Positions 60,297 through 64,000 of a DNA stretch of 64,000 bases are shown here, in pieces; position 1 is the first letter of the stretch, and every line of letters begins with the position of its first letter. The notes beneath the pieces were generated by a model, which was given only the letters and a program-made list of their open reading frames with translations, was not told where the DNA came from and made no database searches. A program made the translations under genes and the position numbers. Source of the stretch: Oscillospiraceae bacterium (lineage in GTDB: Bacteria > Bacillota > Clostridia > Oscillospirales > Oscillospiraceae). The stretch covers positions 1 to 64,000 of the forward strand of contig SVLR01000003.1 of the NCBI GenBank assembly GCA_015067785.1. Direction: 5' to 3'.

Positions 60297-61543
60297 TGTT
60301 TGTGGACTTTAATAGAGTGTTCAAAGGAAAACCTCAAACTGAGTTGAAGATTCCTGATGCAATGATAGAGCATTTAAGTGCAAAACTTCCCCAAGGCCTG
60401 CGGTATAGAGCTACTGAGGACGGAAACTGTGAAATTATTTCCGAAGGCGAAAGTGTCACTGTTGGTGGTCTGCTATTTACACCCACGGAAGAACAACGGA
60501 AGGTTTTGGGCAAGAAGTATACTCGTGCTGATGTCCTGAAATACTCATATAATGCGCAAAAACCCATACCTTTAAAATTGAAAAAAGATGGTATTATTAC
60601 ACTCAATGGGGAGAACTTTCCCGTTGACCGCATTCGGTATAATCCATATTGCCCCATATCGATTGTTTCAGGGGAAATATATATGTATCCGCATCCATTC
60701 CCGAAACCGTTCCCCTTAACTCTTGGAAGCAAAAAGTACACCAAGCAATTGATGTTCCAACGAATACCAAACGAAAGTGTCAACACTGCGGCTTTTGAAT
60801 CTCAAGCGGGACAAGCATTAACAGTACGCTATTTTGTGAACGAGCTTGATCAGACAATCTCTTTTAATATTTCCTTTAATCTATCCTATGTAAAAACAAT
60901 ACAGGATATTGTTGAAACAACCTCAATATATAACGCATTCGTAGACGGTGAGGGTTTGTTTTGCGGAACACCGCTATTAGCAAATATTGACACATCAAAA
61001 GTAAAAAAATATGATCTGGAAAGCTTAGCTTTCTGGGAAAAGGTATTACTTATCGAAAGAGCTCTTGGCTTAACATTTGAGCCTCCTCAGGAAGATGTTG
61101 ATTTCACCACAATAAGCACGATAGAAACACTGTACCAGAATTTGATCAACAGCAACCCTATACGGGAAAACAAAAAAATCGATAGCTTAGATGGCGAGTG
61201 GGATATGGTAGGCGACAAGCATGTCCAGGATTCTATCGGTAAAGCAATATATTTTGAATTCCAAGCAACCTCACACTTATCGTTATTCGGTGTCGATATG
61301 GCTTTGCCCTGTGTTGTTGGCATATTTGATTCCGTGCTTTCCAATTACACAGTCAAGGGCAAAAAATACAAACTTATTTTGGAGCACCTTAGTGAGGATA
61401 AGCATATGTACACATCCACCCTACGCTTTAAAACAGAACAGGAATTGGCAGATTACATGAACGGCAACCGAGACCAACGCATCTCTGCTTTGCATGATGC
61501 AAAAACGGCTCAGAACTATTTGAGCGCACAAGGCTCCAACTAA
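60296..61543 (+). CDS. AbiGii-like abortive-infection protein (toxin side)
   Basis: A 415-residue protein co-translated with the AbiGi-like gene (ATG overlapping its stop, GGAGGG upstream). Size and genetic arrangement fit the AbiGii toxin partner; no nuclease or nucleotidyltransferase motif is obvious to me, so the assignment rests mainly on pairing and general similarity. Features: an N-terminal 60-residue domain, a beta-rich centre, and a C-terminal part with EFQATSHLSLFGVDMALPCVVG. AT-rich codon use. Confidence 0.5.
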   Translation: MFVDFNRVFKGKPQTELKIPDAMIEHLSAKLPQGLRYRATEDGNCEIISEGESVTVGGLLFTPTEEQRKVLGKKYTRADVLKYSYNAQKPIPLKLKKDGIITLNGENFPVDRIRYNPYCPISIVSGEIYMYPHPFPKPFPLTLGSKKYTKQLMFQRIPNESVNTAAFESQAGQALTVRYFVNELDQTISFNISFNLSYVKTIQDIVETTSIYNAFVDGEGLFCGTPLLANIDTSKVKKYDLESLAFWEKVLLIERALGLTFEPPQEDVDFTTISTIETLYQNLINSNPIRENKKIDSLDGEWDMVGDKHVQDSIGKAIYFEFQATSHLSLFGVDMALPCVVGIFDSVLSNYTVKGKKYKLILEHLSEDKHMYTSTLRFKTEQELADYMNGNRDQRISALHDAKTAQNYLSAQGSN

Positions 61544-61552
61544 TATTATTAC

Positions 61553-61598
61553 ACAAAAAGGAACTAGACCCAAGAAAAAGGGGATAGTTCCTTTTTGT
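61553..61598 (+). terminator. Terminator of the AbiG-like operon
   Basis: ACAAAAAGGAACTA paired with TAGTTCCTTTTTGT (14 bp, 18-nt loop), 10 bases after the second gene. Confidence 0.85.
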
Positions 61599-61740
61599 GA
61601 AGTATAAGTTTTGGCGTATTTCGTGCATTAGTAAATTTGGGTTTGGGGAGGCTTTAATTGTGTAGTTGTCAATCCACTATTAATAAGTGGTTATAATTTG
61701 TCATACGAGTGCAAATTTCCACTTCCATTTGAGTGCTATA

Positions 61741-63231
61741 TTAGTTTAACATTTTGCTATCAATAAACTCATCTATCTTTTTAGCATCAAGATATTCGGG
61801 ATTATGAATAACAAAGAGCAAAGTATAGCGAAGAAAATCTACAGCAACTTTATCTATTTCAACATCAATCCCATCAATAGTATAGACTTTATCTACTGGC
61901 TTTAATGTCCCTCCATGAACCATAGTAGATCTATATTTATAAATTTTCTTCATTATTGCTCTGCATTCATTCAACTTATAGATTGTACTAGGTTCATGCT
62001 TAAAAACAACCGGAATTCTGTTCGAAATTGTATATGTAATCTCTCCCTTTGTTCCACCTGACAAAAGGGCTTCCAGTCCAATCGTTGCATCTATTGCCAT
62101 ATCGTCATTCTCATCTCTCAGCATACAACGATTGAGTCTTTTTATTGCGAAAAATAGTTTTTCGTTTGTTTTGTTCGCATCAAAAGATTTAACCGTACTA
62201 TACAGGTTTTGTATATCCTGCGCCTGTTCAGAATTAACATATCCAACAGGCAACTGCAACCAGTTTTTGTCATACTCCTTTGCGTTTACACAATGTATTT
62301 TTGCACCATACAAAGGGATAAGGTCGGCACAAAAATCATCAATCCAGCCTATTGGCTTTGAAAGGATTTGCTCGTATCCAATAGAATATCCGGTTACGAT
62401 TCGGATCATTGCCATAATGATATCAATATCATATAATGGATAGGCATTGTAATTCCGAGTGGCAGCATTAATTGAGAAATATTCTTCGTTTTTAAAACTA
62501 TAACCATGAAGTGCAATCATATGGGTTGCACAGGCCGCAACATTTTCTTGGCTATATGCCTCGTATTGGCAAGCTTCCCTACGCGCCTTTTGGATCGCAT
62601 CTGGAATGCGGATAATTTCAATATTATCAGATAATTTGATTATTTCATCTTGAAAAGTGGCTAAACATATTGGAACATAAATATCAATTTCTAGCGAATC
62701 ATAAATATACCTAATAAGTTTCTCCGCTACATAAGGACGGATCTTTTCTTCTAAATTGGCGGGTACATCTTTTGTTGCTTGCGTGCAAAACAGATACCTT
62801 TCAACGATTTCTGTGATCATTATTTTGATTCTGAATTCTGAATCTGTATTGGCGTTATCTCCCCAAAAAGCCCTTGTTAATTCGTCAGATCCAACTACGA
62901 ATTGACACAGTACATTAAATCCGTCTATGTCAGCAACATTTATTCTATCATTACCATATCCGTTAAAAATCGCACCATATTGGATTGAGTCTTCTGGATA
63001 ATCCTTTAGCTCGTACCGGGGAATATCATATATCAAAAATGGCACACTCTTATTTATTTCATCAAATTCGGGATCATCCTTTGAAAAGGTATTAGATAAT
63101 ACAGGATACTTTCGATACCCACGAATCCTGTCGTGATTGCCTATATATTCGTGTGCTTTGATTGCTACTTTTTTTACTAAGGTTAAAACCAGATCAACTA
63201 ATCTTTCAGCTTGCTCTTGTGGTACTAACAT
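61741..63231 (-). CDS. HEPN-motif protein, candidate defence RNase
   Basis: A 496-residue protein, convergent with the AbiG-like pair. Its C-terminal region (about 360-490) resembles ApeA-like HEPN domains: AIKRLNRCMLRDENDDMAIDATIGLEALLSG, then the Rx4H motif Arg434-His439 in KYRSTMVHGG. HEPN domains with this motif are usually metal-independent RNases in phage defence or toxin systems. The N-terminal 350 residues are of unknown type and could be the phage sensor. GAGGTG precedes ATG. AT-rich codon use. Confidence 0.65.
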   Translation of the reverse strand: MLVPQEQAERLVDLVLTLVKKVAIKAHEYIGNHDRIRGYRKYPVLSNTFSKDDPEFDEINKSVPFLIYDIPRYELKDYPEDSIQYGAIFNGYGNDRINVADIDGFNVLCQFVVGSDELTRAFWGDNANTDSEFRIKIMITEIVERYLFCTQATKDVPANLEEKIRPYVAEKLIRYIYDSLEIDIYVPICLATFQDEIIKLSDNIEIIRIPDAIQKARREACQYEAYSQENVAACATHMIALHGYSFKNEEYFSINAATRNYNAYPLYDIDIIMAMIRIVTGYSIGYEQILSKPIGWIDDFCADLIPLYGAKIHCVNAKEYDKNWLQLPVGYVNSEQAQDIQNLYSTVKSFDANKTNEKLFFAIKRLNRCMLRDENDDMAIDATIGLEALLSGGTKGEITYTISNRIPVVFKHEPSTIYKLNECRAIMKKIYKYRSTMVHGGTLKPVDKVYTIDGIDVEIDKVAVDFLRYTLLFVIHNPEYLDAKKIDEFIDSKMLN

Positions 63232-63487
63232 TATTTCACCTCATTCATTTGGTTCGGCTGTTTCTATATTATATCATAAAACCACATAAAAACCTATAAT
63301 TTGCCCCCAATTTATATATTCCATTTTTGCGCGATTCGTTAATTAAAGGTAGTATAACGAATTGAAAGCACAATATGTAGGGGTTGGGCGATCCCAGGAG
63401 CGGGTAAAAAACACAACATCGTGGCAACGGAAAGAAAAATGCGTTGCAAAGTTTAGGAAATCACCCTGTTTTTGGGTAAAGATGGGC
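63232..63487. other. AT-rich intergenic region
   Basis: Upstream of the HEPN gene; contains AT-rich promoter-like sequence (for example TATATTATATCATAA) and no gene I can support. Confidence 0.4.
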
Positions 63488-63539
63488 ATAAAAATACCTG
63501 CCATTGCTGATACGATTGTATCAACTTACGGCAGGTATT
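63488..63539 (-). terminator. Terminator of tRNA-Leu
   Basis: Minus strand AATACCTGCC paired with GGCAGGTATT (63539-63530 with 63502-63493), an inner TGATAC-AATC-GTATCA hairpin in the loop, and TTTAT after the stem; two bases past the tRNA CCA end. Confidence 0.75.
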
Positions 63540-63540
63540 A

Positions 63541-63624
63541 TGGTGCGGATGACAGGACTCGAACCTGCACGGCGATGCCAGAGGAACCTAAATCCACCGA
63601 GTCTACCATTTCCACCACATCCGC
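63541..63624 (-). tRNA. tRNA-Leu(UAG)
   Basis: Minus strand, 84 nt with encoded CCA (63543-63541). Acceptor stem GCGGATG (63624-63618) pairs with CATCCGC (63551-63545). The anticodon loop TTTAGGT has anticodon TAG (63590-63588); a class II variable arm TGGC-ATC-GCC follows; the T arm is CAGGTTCGAGTCCTG. The anticodon stem GTGGA/TCCTC has one T-T mismatch. The 5' half recurs in the adjacent repeats. Confidence 0.93.
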
Positions 63625-64000
63625 ATATTCTGTTACACCTCTGATTTTTACACGGGGAGGCACCCGAGGTGGAGCGTTACGCTTAGTCCACAATTTATAA
63701 AAACAGGCAAGCCTGCTTTTAGCAAATTAGCGTTGTGGAATAAAAAACCTTCTCTGAGGTGACAGTACCTAAATCCACCGAGTCTACCATTTCCACCACA
63801 TCCGCATATTCTGTTACACCTCTCATTTTTACACGGGGAGGAATCCGAGGCGGGGCACTTGGCCTGATCCGCAATTTATAAAAACAGGCAAGCCTGCTTT
63901 TGGCAAAATTAGCGTTGCGGAATAAAAACCTTCTCTGAGGTGACAGCACCTAAATCCACCGAGTCTACCATTTCCACCACATCCGCATATTCTGTTACAC
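63586..64000. repeat. 181-bp tandem repeat containing the 5' half of tRNA-Leu
   Basis: Three units start at 63586, 63767 and 63948 (exact period 181 bp; the third is cut by the window end). On the minus strand each unit has the first 39 nt of tRNA-Leu, through the anticodon loop. In units 2 and 3 this half is followed not by the tRNA 3' half but by RCTGTCACCTCAGAGAAGG and then a hairpin AGCAGGC-TT-GCCTGTTTTT. Units differ by scattered substitutions, so they are not assembly copies. Confidence 0.85.

Noticed and set aside
63586..64000. CRISPR array, suggested by regular spacing
   Set aside because: The repeated unit is 181 bp, contains half a tRNA and has no short repeats with unique spacers; no cas genes are present.

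Overview
The window looks like a chromosomal segment of an anaerobic, moderately GC-rich, low-to-mid-GC Gram-positive gut Clostridia, probably Oscillospiraceae/Ruminococcaceae-like. The evidence is strong AGGAGG-type ribosome binding sites, TTGACA/TATAAT promoters, a methionyl T-box, a DUF2207 protein, a two-gene heterodimeric ABC exporter, many Rho-independent terminators, and the family of intergenic palindromic repeats common in such genomes. The species cannot be fixed from the sequence alone.

Layout. 1-16 kb is housekeeping: the end of mnmG, a DUF2207 membrane protein, a heterodimeric ABC exporter, a family 2 glycosyltransferase, tdk, a helical-repeat protein, gap, an AlaX-type tRNA editing protein, a ParB-like protein, a zinc-ribbon protein, and a ruvC-ruvA-ruvB locus interrupted by a four-helix-bundle gene and a small zinc-ribbon gene. 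16.2-26.2 kb is one tightly coupled ethanolamine-utilisation microcompartment operon (eutG-A-B-C-L-E-M-T-D-x-N-H). 26.2-31.3 kb holds T-box-controlled metG and a large secreted lipoprotein built of OB-fold-like repeats. 31.3-36.6 kb is an AraC regulator divergent from a GPH-family sugar symporter and a GH2 glycosidase. 36.7-46.3 kb is mixed: HlyIII/DUF1836 divergent pair with two matching operator-like palindromes, an acyl-CoA-ligase/CAT-fold pair, DegV, rhamnose mutarotase, DUF975, a phosphoesterase, a ZIP transporter and a PlsC-like acyltransferase.

47.1-57.9 kb is the most unusual part: one apparent operon that joins a complete-looking corrinoid methyl-transfer module (two UroD-superfamily proteins, a corrinoid protein, a DUF2284 metal protein and a ferredoxin-ASKHA corrinoid reactivase) to two predicted alpha-L-rhamnosidases (GH106-like and GH78). 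Its regulator is a single 505-residue protein in which an AraC cupin/HTH transcription factor is fused in frame to a second corrinoid-binding module about 83% identical (hand alignment) to the free corrinoid protein encoded next. My inference is a system that removes rhamnose and then a methyl group from a methoxylated rhamnoside, with transcription gated by the state of a bound corrinoid.

57.9-64 kb is AT-richer acquired DNA: a serine-recombinase remnant, a small mobile-element-type protein, a two-gene AbiGi/AbiGii-like abortive-infection pair and a convergent HEPN-motif protein, ending at a tRNA-Leu(UAG) gene whose 5' half is repeated in a 181-bp tandem array that runs off the window edge.
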